A stretch of 37,642 bases of DNA. Origin: JAFGCY01 sp964609245 (lineage in GTDB: Bacteria > 4484-113 > JAFGCY01). The first letter of the stretch is position 1; each line of letters begins with the position of its first letter. The DNA lies in assembly GCA_964609245.1 (NCBI GenBank), contig CAZSSB010000029.1, positions 1 through 37,642 of the forward strand, in the 5' to 3' direction. Of the stretch, positions 7,946 to 15,433 are shown piece by piece. A model generated the notes under the pieces. That model saw only the letters and a program-made list of their open reading frames with translations, was not told where the DNA came from and did not search any database. Both the position numbers and the translations under genes were made by a program.

Positions 7946-9454
7946 TTACTGCAGGACGGCGAATTCCAGATCGCCGTCGGTCCAGTCGTAGTAAGCGATC
8001 GCCGGCTGCCCGCCGACGCCCACCAGTGAGGCGTACATGCCGACATCGTTGGCGCCGCCATTGCCGTCGTCGACAACTTCGGGCTGCAGCCAGCTGGAGC
8101 CCGAGGCGTCCTGGGCCCGTACGTGCATCAGGGTGGCGTCGCTGTAGTTGTAGAATGCCACCTGCGGCACCCCCCCGATCACCGCCAGTGACGAATAACC
8201 GCCACCGTCGATGGTCGCTGCGGCATCGAGGCTCAGCGGGGCGGGAGCATCCCATGTCCCAGCATCACCGCCGGCAGTGCTGGCGCGCACGAAGTACGGA
8301 TCGGCGTTGCCGATTGCGATGTAGTACTCGTAGCTGACCGCGGGCATGCCGTCGACCATCGCCAGCGACGGATAGTAGCCGACGCCCTCCGATGCCCCGT
8401 CGGCGTGCAGCTGCGCCGGCACCTGCCAGGGGCCGTTGCCCGTCGCATCGCCGGCGCGCACGAAGAACAGCTCGTCGTCACCGGTATCACGCTGGAACGC
8501 GACCGCGGGCCGGCCATCGACCATCGCCAGCGAGGGCCAGCGGCCGGTTTCGGCGGCGCCGTCGATTTCGCGCGAGGCGTTGCTCCAGTCGGTCCCGGCG
8601 GCGTCCACGGCGATCTCGTAGAAGACCTCGCCGCCGCTGTCGTAGGCGACTGCCGGGCTGCCGCCAACGGCGGCCAGCGATGTGGTCGCGTCAATACCGA
8701 CGGCCTCCACGATTACGGCCGGTGTGCTCCAGTCAGTGCCCGCAGTGTCAGCGGCGCGGATGAACCGCAGATCGTTGTTGCCGATGTCATGGAAGCTGAT
8801 CGCGGGATTGCCGCCAATCACCGCCAGCGAGGTGGCGGTCCCGTCGTCGCTGGGATCGCTGGTCACGTCGATGTCCGAGCCGATCGCCCAGGTGGTGCCG
8901 GTGGCATCGGCGGCACGCATGTACTTGAGGTTGCCGTTGGCGGCATCGTAGTAGCTGATCGCCGGACGGCCGTCCACGATCGCCATCGAGCAGAACTCGC
9001 CGACGCCACCTGTATCCAGCGTCTGCAGCTGCCAGGTCAGCGCCCCGCCGCCGGTGACGGTGATCCCCACCGTCGTCGCGCCGACCAGGCCGCCGTCGTC
9101 GTGCACGCGCAGGCCCACCGTGAAGTTGCCGGCCGCGTTGAAGGTCTGCACCGCCGGCGTGGCGCCGCCGTCCAGCAGATCGAAGGTGCCGTCGCCGTCG
9201 AAATCCCAGTCGTAGGCGGTGATCACGCCGTCGGGATCATTGCTGGCCGAGGCGTCGAGCTGCACGTTGAGCGGGGCCGGCCCGTTGTCGGGCGTCGCCG
9301 TGACTGCGGCAACCGGCGCCTGGTTCACCGGCGGGTTCGCGCCTCCCCCTCCGCCGCAGGCTGTCGCCGCCAGCAGGATGATGGCGACCGATGCCCAGAG
9401 CAGATTCGAATACCGAGCGTAATAGACTCGATCAAATGCCCTGACGTCTCCCAT
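7946..9454 (-). CDS. Lipoprotein with one PKD domain and predicted seven-bladed propeller (502 aa)
   Basis: The start is the ATG at 9454, with AAGGAG nine bases upstream. The hydrophobic segment (about 18-31) leads to C33 in ATAC, followed by a glycine run. A PKD domain spans about 45-134 (APLNVQLDASASNDPDG and YDWDFDGDG). From about 138 to 502 there are seven clean repeats containing SLAxVxGxPAxAYYD (for example SMAIVDGRPAISYYD, SLAVIGGNPAISFHD and SLVGVGGQPAIAYYD), about 50 residues apart, most followed by a FVRAxDAxGxxW strand. This is the clearest copy of the propeller also found at the end of the 876-residue neighbour. Unlike the other cluster members it has no dockerin-like module. No enzymatic motif is seen; a surface recognition protein is inference. 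Confidence 0.9.
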   Translation of the reverse strand: MGDVRAFDRVYYARYSNLLWASVAIILLAATACGGGGGANPPVNQAPVAAVTATPDNGPAPLNVQLDASASNDPDGVITAYDWDFDGDGTFDLLDGGATPAVQTFNAAGNFTVGLRVHDDGGLVGATTVGITVTGGGALTWQLQTLDTGGVGEFCSMAIVDGRPAISYYDAANGNLKYMRAADATGTTWAIGSDIDVTSDPSDDGTATSLAVIGGNPAISFHDIGNNDLRFIRAADTAGTDWSTPAVIVEAVGIDATTSLAAVGGSPAVAYDSGGEVFYEIAVDAAGTDWSNASREIDGAAETGRWPSLAMVDGRPAVAFQRDTGDDELFFVRAGDATGNGPWQVPAQLHADGASEGVGYYPSLAMVDGMPAVSYEYYIAIGNADPYFVRASTAGGDAGTWDAPAPLSLDAAATIDGGGYSSLAVIGGVPQVAFYNYSDATLMHVRAQDASGSSWLQPEVVDDGNGGANDVGMYASLVGVGGQPAIAYYDWTDGDLEFAVLQ

Positions 9455-9488
9455 AGCTTCGCACTCCTTTTAGTCGAGCTTCATCGGT

Positions 9489-9494
9489 ATTGTA
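9489..9494 (-). promoter_or_regulatory. Putative -10 element (TACAAT)
   Basis: TACAAT on the minus strand places transcription start near 9482, giving a 27-base leader with AAGGAG for the gene starting at 9454. Confidence 0.4.
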
Positions 9495-9587
9495 GTCCAC
9501 GGGCGCACACCGGCAGTCGCACGCAGCCTTGCAGCTCGGAGTCGGGGCACCGCGGCAGCCCGGCAATCGCCTGCGCCAGCGGGCAGC

Positions 9588-12500
9588 TCAGAACCCGACC
9601 AGCAGCCAGCCGACGATGTTCTGCAGCAGCATCGCGCGCGTCATGCCACCATTGGAGGAATGCGTGATCGTCGTTTCCGCCCAGGGATAGCAGACTACCC
9701 ACAGCAGGCCTGGCCCCGATGTGTGTGTGTAGTCCGGATGGTAGCCGATATCTTCATCCGGCGCCTTGAGGTTGCCGTAGCTGACGTAAGCCAGATCGTA
9801 GATTGCTTCAAACGCCGGATCGAGGTTTACGCCGGCGACGAAGTACTTACCGGCATTCGGATAGGGGTGATACTTCATGAACGGTGAGTAGTAGCCGATA
9901 CCCGTAAACTGCCGCCCGGGACCAAACGAGTAGGTAATCGGGATGTCTCCGGAGCCGCCAGCACCGTTGTAGCGTTCAGCATTGACATACCCTTCGTAGT
10001 CGTAGCCGTCAGACTGCCCCTTGCCTCCGAACTCGGTCGTGGCCAGGATGTTGCGTGGTGCTGATTCAAGATGTCCGTAGTCGCCCGTGCCGGCGATGGC
10101 CTTGCCGGGTCCCAGGCTGGCGGCCCAGGGGTGGCGGATGTCGTCGTCCTCGATCGAGCCGCTAAGCACCTGCCAGCCGTGCTCCGCCCCGTACCAGTTT
10201 TCCCAGCCGTCCCCGGCCGGGGGCGGCTCGCCGTCCGCAAAGGGATTGCGGCCGTGGCTCTGGCTCATCAGCAGCACGCGGTGGCCGTCCTTCAGCAGCT
10301 GGATGTAGTCGTCGATCTCCGGGTCCGTCCACGGCGTGGTATACACCTGCGGCTCACTGTCAGCGCCCGGCCCGCCGCGATACCAGATGATGGGCGCCCA
10401 GACCGCGGGGTCCAGGTCGGCGGGGATGCCCGCGTACCAGTCCCACTCCGTGTATTGCAGGTTCAGCTGCTCCAGGTCGCTGATCAGCGCGTCATGGTTG
10501 GCATCGTAGATGCCGCCGTCATTGCGGATCACCGCCACCTCGCTCATCACATAGATGTTGGCGAAGTCCGTGTATACGTGGGCGTCGGAGGTGGTTAGCC
10601 TCGCCTGTGGACGATAGGACCCAGCCTGGTAGGTGTGGACGGTCAGCGAGATCAGATCGTCGCCCAGGTCGTAGTAGCCGCCGTCATCGGTGTGCAGCTC
10701 CAGCTTTTCGACCTCCAGGTGCTCCGGCAGCGTGGCCGCGACGAGAAACGTCACTTCCAGTTCTACGCTGCCGAGGGTGTGGTTGGCCTCCAACGAAACG
10801 GTCGGCGGGTCGTAGGGAATCGGATGGTCGATGTAGGCCTCGGCCTCGTCCCAGTAACCCATGTCATCGATGACCCGCAGCCGGGGCTTGTGTGGGGGTG
10901 GCTCATTGTAGCTGTGCACGACGTACTGGATGCCGGGTCCGCTCTCCTCGTCCCACGTGCCGTCGCCCTCGAAGTCCCACACGTACTTGACGATCTCACC
11001 ATCGGGATCGTAGCTGTTCAGGCAAACCAGCGAATACTGGTACCACGGAGAGCCGTACAGGAGGTTGTATTCCAGCACCGCCACCGGCGGGGCGTGGACC
11101 ATCACCTCAATCCCGTCGTACAGGAGTTCGCCTACCCCGCCCGTGATCCTCACGCCCACCCAGTGCGCGCCGATGGTATCGAACACATGGGTGATCACCC
11201 CGCTGATGCCGCCGTCCGTCTCGTATTCGTAGTCGCCATCCAGATCCCACTCGAAGTGCCGCGGATAGGAGACGTCATAGGCGTCGGCGCGGAACTCCAC
11301 TTCAAGCGGACGCGGCCCGGCCGCGGGAATGGCGCGCACGCGGCTGGTCGAGCCGGTGGAGACGGCCACGGCGGCGGTTGTCTCCGCCTCGCGGTCCCAG
11401 CCGTCCCGGATCAGCAGCCGCGGCTCATAGATGCCGCCCTCCTCGTAGCGATGCTGCTGGATGTTGGGATAGGCAGTCGTGACGTCCCACTCGCCGTCAC
11501 CCTCGAAGTCCCACTGGTAGATGGTGATGCCGCCCGGGGCATAGCTCGAAGTCGGATCGAAGGTGACCCACAGCGGCGCGGTGCCGGTGTCCGGCGCAGC
11601 GGTGAAGACCGCCGCCATCAGCGTCTCGACGTAGACCGTCGTTGTGGCGGACGCACCGGCCCCGCTGTCATCCATGATCCGCAGGTTGATGATGTGCAGG
11701 CCGGTGCGGTCGAAGCGATGCTCGACGCGCGGCACGGTGCCGCTGTTATGTTCATACTCGCCATCGCCGTCGAAATCCCAGCGGAAGCTGACCACCGCGC
11801 CGTCAGTGTCGTGACTGGCCGAGGCGTCGAAGGTGTACAGCGGGCCGCCCGCACTGGCGGCGGTGGCCTCCAGGATGGCCTCCGGCGGCTGGTTGCGCAG
11901 CGCCAGCGCCGTCCGCGACCACGGCCCTTCCTGTACCGACTCGGCGCAGTACGGCACCACGCAGTACTCAAAGCTGCCCGAGGCGGCCACGGCGTCGAAC
12001 CAGCGATAGCGCACGGGCCAGCGCTTGTCCGGGCCCTCGGCGTCTTCCGGCCAGGCGGTGGCGCGTCGCACGATCAGGAACTGGCCGGGCGCGTCCGGGT
12101 CATCGAGCGGCTCGAACTGCCCGCCGGCGATGCGCCGGTAGACCCGGTAGCCGTCCAGGTGTTCCTGCCAGTGCTGGGCGAGCGGCGTCAGGTCGCTGGC
12201 GTTGATCAGGGTATCGAAGTTGCCGTCGACGCGGGCCAGCCGCCAGTTCTCGGCGCCCGAGCCTGCCAGCGGAGGCTCTGCGGGCTGGACCTCGCCGCCG
12301 TCATCGGGCAGGCCCGCCGGCCACCACTCCAGGCCGCCCACCAGCGGCGCCTCGAGGTAATCGACGCGGCGCTCCCAGTTGACGGCGATCGGCGTGATGT
12401 CGTACATGTCGACGGTGCCGCTGAGGTCGTAATCGCCCGTGAGCCGCTCCGTCCAGCTCAGGACGACGCCCGCGGGGGAACCTTCCTCCAGCTCCTCCGC

Positions 12501-12830
12501 TTCCACGATCCGCGCCGTCAGGTCGAACACGCTGTTGCCCGCCGACGGCGCGGCGCTGATCGCTCTGGCCGGATCGATCCCCAGCCGCTCAAGTTCTCTA
12601 CCCAGCGCCGCTTCCAGCTCGATAGCCGTCGGCGGCTCCCGCCCACCCGCGCCCGAAGCGCCGGAGTATTCCACACCGGCGGCCACCAGGTCGGTAGCCG
12701 GATTGCCGCCGCCACCGCAGCCGCCAAGCGGCACAAGCAGGCCGTGCACCAAGACCAGGGTGATCCAGATGGGCGACACCAGTTGCACGCCAAAGCGCCT
12801 GGCTCGCCAGGTGAAGGCTCGCACCCCCAT
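9588..12830 (-). CDS. Giant lipoprotein: dockerin-like loops, five PKD-like domains, alpha/beta head (1080 aa)
   Basis: The open frame extends upstream to 13013, but the start chosen is the ATG at 12830: AAGGAGG lies five to six bases upstream and a signal peptide ending in LGGC (C38) follows directly. The conserved LERLGIDP and SVFDL module (81-104) is followed by dockerin-like loops at about 132-152 and 201-221, then GYRVYRR. Five PKD-like domains run from about 317 to 760; four have a clear WDFDGDG-type core and the fifth is degenerate. The last 315 residues (764-1080) open with SEVAVIRNDGG and include VLLMSQSHG, resembling the glutamine-amidotransferase-like or flavodoxin-like alpha/beta fold sometimes fused to PKD domains. 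No propeller is present. The head assignment is tentative; extracellular anchoring is solid. Confidence 0.85.
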   Translation of the reverse strand: MGVRAFTWRARRFGVQLVSPIWITLVLVHGLLVPLGGCGGGGNPATDLVAAGVEYSGASGAGGREPPTAIELEAALGRELERLGIDPARAISAAPSAGNSVFDLTARIVEAEELEEGSPAGVVLSWTERLTGDYDLSGTVDMYDITPIAVNWERRVDYLEAPLVGGLEWWPAGLPDDGGEVQPAEPPLAGSGAENWRLARVDGNFDTLINASDLTPLAQHWQEHLDGYRVYRRIAGGQFEPLDDPDAPGQFLIVRRATAWPEDAEGPDKRWPVRYRWFDAVAASGSFEYCVVPYCAESVQEGPWSRTALALRNQPPEAILEATAASAGGPLYTFDASASHDTDGAVVSFRWDFDGDGEYEHNSGTVPRVEHRFDRTGLHIINLRIMDDSGAGASATTTVYVETLMAAVFTAAPDTGTAPLWVTFDPTSSYAPGGITIYQWDFEGDGEWDVTTAYPNIQQHRYEEGGIYEPRLLIRDGWDREAETTAAVAVSTGSTSRVRAIPAAGPRPLEVEFRADAYDVSYPRHFEWDLDGDYEYETDGGISGVITHVFDTIGAHWVGVRITGGVGELLYDGIEVMVHAPPVAVLEYNLLYGSPWYQYSLVCLNSYDPDGEIVKYVWDFEGDGTWDEESGPGIQYVVHSYNEPPPHKPRLRVIDDMGYWDEAEAYIDHPIPYDPPTVSLEANHTLGSVELEVTFLVAATLPEHLEVEKLELHTDDGGYYDLGDDLISLTVHTYQAGSYRPQARLTTSDAHVYTDFANIYVMSEVAVIRNDGGIYDANHDALISDLEQLNLQYTEWDWYAGIPADLDPAVWAPIIWYRGGPGADSEPQVYTTPWTDPEIDDYIQLLKDGHRVLLMSQSHGRNPFADGEPPPAGDGWENWYGAEHGWQVLSGSIEDDDIRHPWAASLGPGKAIAGTGDYGHLESAPRNILATTEFGGKGQSDGYDYEGYVNAERYNGAGGSGDIPITYSFGPGRQFTGIGYYSPFMKYHPYPNAGKYFVAGVNLDPAFEAIYDLAYVSYGNLKAPDEDIGYHPDYTHTSGPGLLWVVCYPWAETTITHSSNGGMTRAMLLQNIVGWLLVGF

Positions 12831-12882
12831 GCGTACCTCCTTCAGCCGATTGGGTTCCCAGCCGGTATGGAACCTCCAGTCA

Positions 12883-12888
12883 GTTATA
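12883..12888 (-). promoter_or_regulatory. Putative extended -10 element (TGT-TATAAC)
   Basis: TATAAC preceded by TGn on the minus strand gives a start near 12876 and a 46-base leader for the giant lipoprotein gene starting at 12830. Confidence 0.5.
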
Positions 12889-12970
12889 ACACGTTCGGCC
12901 ACCCGCTGCACGACCCAGTCCAGCTGCGGGCGCAGCGCGGGCGCCGCCGCCCGCCGCCCGCCTTCGGTGC

Positions 12971-12976
12971 TATAAT
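12971..12976 (+). promoter_or_regulatory. Putative -10 element of dnaN (TATAAT)
   Basis: A perfect TATAAT places transcription start near 12983, giving a leader of about 63 bases for dnaN. The upstream 25 bases are almost pure G and C, without a -35 match. Confidence 0.55.
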
Positions 12977-13045
12977 CGCTGTCCTTTCGGGGCGGGACGA
13001 GGGGCATTGGCATCCGGTGGGAAAGACTTAAGTGAGAGTGAAGGC

Positions 13046-14164
13046 ATGAAGGTACTGATCAGCCAGGAGCTGCTGGCGGGCACCCTTTCCGCGGTCAACA
13101 AGGCGGTCTCGACGCGGACCGTCAACCCGCTGCTGACCCACGTCAAGCTGGTCGCCGAGGCGGACAACCTGACGGTCACCGGCACGGACGGCGAGTTCAC
13201 CGTGCGCCGCCACGTCGCGATCAGCGGGGCCGAGCCGGGCCGCATCCTGGCGCCCGCCGACCTGCTGTTCCGGCTGGTCAGCAAGCTGCCGAAAAAGGAC
13301 ATCACGCTGGCACTGAGCGAGAACCAGCTCAACGTCGCCGTCGGCCGCTCAACCTACGACCTGACGGTGATGTGGGACGACACCTATCCGGAGCTGCCCG
13401 ACTACCAGGAGCACCGGCTGATCACGCTGCCCTGCGCGATGCTCAAGCACGCCCTGGCCCAGACCAGCTTCGCCGCGGTCAAGGACTCGGCCACCGGCGC
13501 GGTGCACTACACCAACAGCGTGTTCTTCAGCTTCAAGGAGAACCGCCTCGACATCGTCGCCACCGACGGCCACCGCCTGGCGCTGAAGCGCAACGACGGG
13601 CTGGGGGTCGGCGACGTCGAGCGCGACCTGCTGCTGCCCGTGCGCGTCGCCGAGGAGCTGGAGCGGATGCTGCCCGACGACGAGGACTCGGCGGTCGAGA
13701 TCTATCACTACTCCAACCAGGCGTTCTTCCGCTTTGGCAACAACCTGCTGGTCTCGGCGCTGCTGGACGTCAAGTTCCCGCCCTACGAGCGGGTGATCCC
13801 CAAGGACATCGCCTCCAAGGTCCACGTCGACCGCGAGGGCATCATGGACGCCCTGGGCCGCGTGCTGCTGGTCTGCAAGCAGAAGGACCAGAACCCGGTC
13901 GGCTATCTGGAGACCGCCGGCGAGACGGTCACGCTCCGCAGCGACGGCGGCGAGTACGGCAAGGGCCAGGAGGAGCTGGAGGCCGAGGTGGGCGGCGAGG
14001 ACATCAAGATCGCGATCAACCCGCAGTACCTGATCGACGTGCTCAAGGTGCTGGGCGGCGAGCAGGTGACGCTCAACTGGACCAGCGAGGTCAGCCCGGT
14101 GATGCTGACCAGCCCGCGCGACCCGGCGTTCACCTACATCGTGATGCCGATCCGCATGGACTAG
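13046..14164 (+). CDS. dnaN: DNA polymerase III beta subunit (sliding clamp)
   Basis: The product is the ring-shaped processivity clamp that tethers DNA polymerase III to DNA. The start is the ATG at 13046 with GAAGG just upstream; the in-frame codons before it carry no clamp sequence. The 372 residues match the usual length of about 366. Recognisable clamp signatures include ATDGHRLAL in the middle domain, FPPYERVIP in the third domain, and the C-terminal VMPIRMD, close to the common VMPMRL ending that lines the partner-binding cleft. The gene is isolated: neither dnaA, recF nor gyrB is beside it and I saw no TTATCCACA boxes, so the window is not evidently at a chromosome origin. A GTAG-bordered repeat begins directly after its stop codon. 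Confidence 0.96.
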   Translation: MKVLISQELLAGTLSAVNKAVSTRTVNPLLTHVKLVAEADNLTVTGTDGEFTVRRHVAISGAEPGRILAPADLLFRLVSKLPKKDITLALSENQLNVAVGRSTYDLTVMWDDTYPELPDYQEHRLITLPCAMLKHALAQTSFAAVKDSATGAVHYTNSVFFSFKENRLDIVATDGHRLALKRNDGLGVGDVERDLLLPVRVAEELERMLPDDEDSAVEIYHYSNQAFFRFGNNLLVSALLDVKFPPYERVIPKDIASKVHVDREGIMDALGRVLLVCKQKDQNPVGYLETAGETVTLRSDGGEYGKGQEELEAEVGGEDIKIAINPQYLIDVLKVLGGEQVTLNWTSEVSPVMLTSPRDPAFTYIVMPIRMD

Positions 14165-14177
14165 GTAGCCGCGCATC
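14165..14177 (+). repeat. Partial REP/BIME-like element cut by the assembly gap
   Basis: GTAG followed by CCGCGCATC is identical to the first 13 bases of the complete element at 14349. It begins on the base after the dnaN stop codon and disappears into the N run. Confidence 0.6.
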
Positions 14178-14277
14178 NNNNNNNNNNNNNNNNNNNNNNN
14201 NNNNNNNNNNNNNNNNNNNNNNNNNNNNNNNNNNNNNNNNNNNNNNNNNNNNNNNNNNNNNNNNNNNNNNNNNNNNN
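14178..14277. other. Assembly gap (100 N)
   Basis: Exactly 100 ambiguous bases, a conventional scaffold-gap length, so the true size is unknown. Hairpin repeats lie on both sides, the likely reason assembly failed. The rest of the 354 bases between dnaN and the next gene holds repeats and a promoter only. Confidence 0.95.
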
Positions 14278-14282
14278 CCCCG

Positions 14283-14339
14283 GTAGCAGGGGGCTTCAGC
14301 CCCCTGATCGCTGAATCGCGGGGTTGAAACCCCGCCTAC
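14283..14339 (+). repeat. REP/BIME-like twin-hairpin element
   Basis: The element starts with GTAG and ends with CTAC. The first hairpin is AGGGGGC-TTCA-GCCCCCT, the second GCGGGGTT-GA-AACCCCGC. It is the same type as the element at 20565, whose second hairpin has compensating base changes. Confidence 0.75.
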
Positions 14340-14348
14340 CACTGCCGG

Positions 14349-14406
14349 GTAGCCGCGCATCTTATGCGCGGCCCTGATGCAATGCGCGGATAAGATCCGC
14401 GCCTAC
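14349..14406 (+). repeat. REP/BIME-like twin-hairpin element, second subtype
   Basis: GTAG, then hairpin CCGCGCAT-CTT-ATGCGCGG, a spacer, hairpin GCGCGGAT-AAG-ATCCGCGC, then CTAC. The architecture matches the element at 14283 but with different stem sequences. Confidence 0.75.
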
Positions 14407-14478
14407 TAGGGGACGGTCGAACACCGAATCTCGCCGCCGCATCTCATTTCCGGCGGGGCGTCGATGCCCGCCCTCAGG

Positions 14479-14484
14479 TATGAT
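14479..14484 (+). promoter_or_regulatory. Putative -10 element (TATGAT)
   Basis: TATGAT gives a transcription start near 14491 and a 28-base leader with GAGAAAGG before the ATG at 14519. Confidence 0.45.
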
Positions 14485-14518
14485 GCTAGCGAAGTTACTA
14501 AGACATGGGAGAAAGGCG

Positions 14519-15424
14519 ATGCGTTATCTGCTGGGAGCACTGGCCACACTGAGTTTGATCCTCACGGCGACGGCCGCGCTGGCCCAGGCCTTCGAGTGGG
14601 AGGGGCCGCTGAGCCGGGGCGTGGCGGGCAGGAGCTACTTCGATCAGGAGCACCACGAGGAGTACGTCCGCGAGGCGCTTCACGAGCTGACGGGCACCAT
14701 GCCGCGGCCGGATGCCACGCGCGAGGAGCTGGCCGCGATCGTGCTCGGCGTGCTGGACACGCTGCCCGTCTACGGCGAGCGGCAGGTGGCGATGGTCCCG
14801 CCGCCGATACCGGAGTGGTTTCTCGACGGCTACCAGACGCTTGAGCCCACCAGCGTCAGCCACAGCCGCTACCTCGACGGCGTGCTCGCCGGCGAAATGG
14901 CACCGAGCGCGGACATCGGCGCGCTGTACAGCTTCTGGTGCGTCTACGACGCCGAGTGGTTTTCCTTAAGCCGCCACGCCGACCACAAGGCCTGGCTGAG
15001 CGCCGTGCTGCTGCACTTCCCGCCGCAGTGGAACGCGCTGAAAGGCGAGTCGGAGACGGGCCTGCACAACCGGCTGGTGTGGCCACTCCAGACGCCCGAC
15101 GAGCCCTTCCGCGAGATCGACAACTGGATCAACAACTTCACCAAGTACGAGGGCGCCTTCGCCAAGCCCAAGGTGCGCGACGCGCTGGTGCAGGAGCTGA
15201 TTACCCAGGGCGGGCTGGAGGGCGACGTGCGCTACTTCGATGACAGCGCCTACGACGGGCCGGCGCCGGGCCACCTGGGGCTGAGCGAGCGCCAGTTCTA
15301 CCTGCTGGCGGCCCTGAGCCTGGAGTACTTCGCAGAAATCTACGAGCAGGATCCGGATGCCGGGCAGCTGGGCCACTTCCGCGACTACTTCGTCGGCGTG
15401 CTGCACTACCAGCTCGGGCGGTAG
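14519..15424 (+). CDS. Secreted protein of unknown function (301 aa)
   Basis: The start chosen is the ATG at 14519, preceded by GAGAAAGG; an upstream in-frame start at 14480 lies inside the likely -10 element. Residues 1-24 form a typical signal peptide with a probable cut after ALAQA; there is no lipobox cysteine. The mature part is acidic and rich in Trp, Tyr and His (HHEEYVREALHEL; SFWCVYDAEWFSL) and appears mostly helical. I do not recognise the family and see no catalytic motif I would trust. The gene stands alone with its own promoter and converges with korB, nine bases from its end. Confidence 0.8.
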   Translation: MRYLLGALATLSLILTATAALAQAFEWEGPLSRGVAGRSYFDQEHHEEYVREALHELTGTMPRPDATREELAAIVLGVLDTLPVYGERQVAMVPPPIPEWFLDGYQTLEPTSVSHSRYLDGVLAGEMAPSADIGALYSFWCVYDAEWFSLSRHADHKAWLSAVLLHFPPQWNALKGESETGLHNRLVWPLQTPDEPFREIDNWINNFTKYEGAFAKPKVRDALVQELITQGGLEGDVRYFDDSAYDGPAPGHLGLSERQFYLLAALSLEYFAEIYEQDPDAGQLGHFRDYFVGVLHYQLGR

Positions 15425-15433
15425 CGGCACGGC

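Noticed and set aside
12831..13013. In-frame N-terminal extension of the giant lipoprotein up to 13013
   Set aside because: It would place 61 residues before an intact lipoprotein signal, and it spans the likely promoter. AAGGAGG directly precedes the ATG at 12830.
10635..13031. 798-codon plus-strand open frame opposite the giant lipoprotein
   Set aside because: Antisense shadow: the minus strand shows PKD and dockerin-like domains, a lipobox and a ribosome site, whereas this frame has no recognisable domain.
12831..13045. Chromosome origin next to dnaN
   Set aside because: No dnaA or recF neighbours, no TTATCCACA boxes and no AT-rich unwinding region.
14407..14518. Possible tRNA or small RNA near the hairpin cluster after dnaN
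   Set aside because: The hairpins are explained by GTAG/CTAC-bordered repeats; no cloverleaf or T-loop motif (GTTCAANYC) was found.
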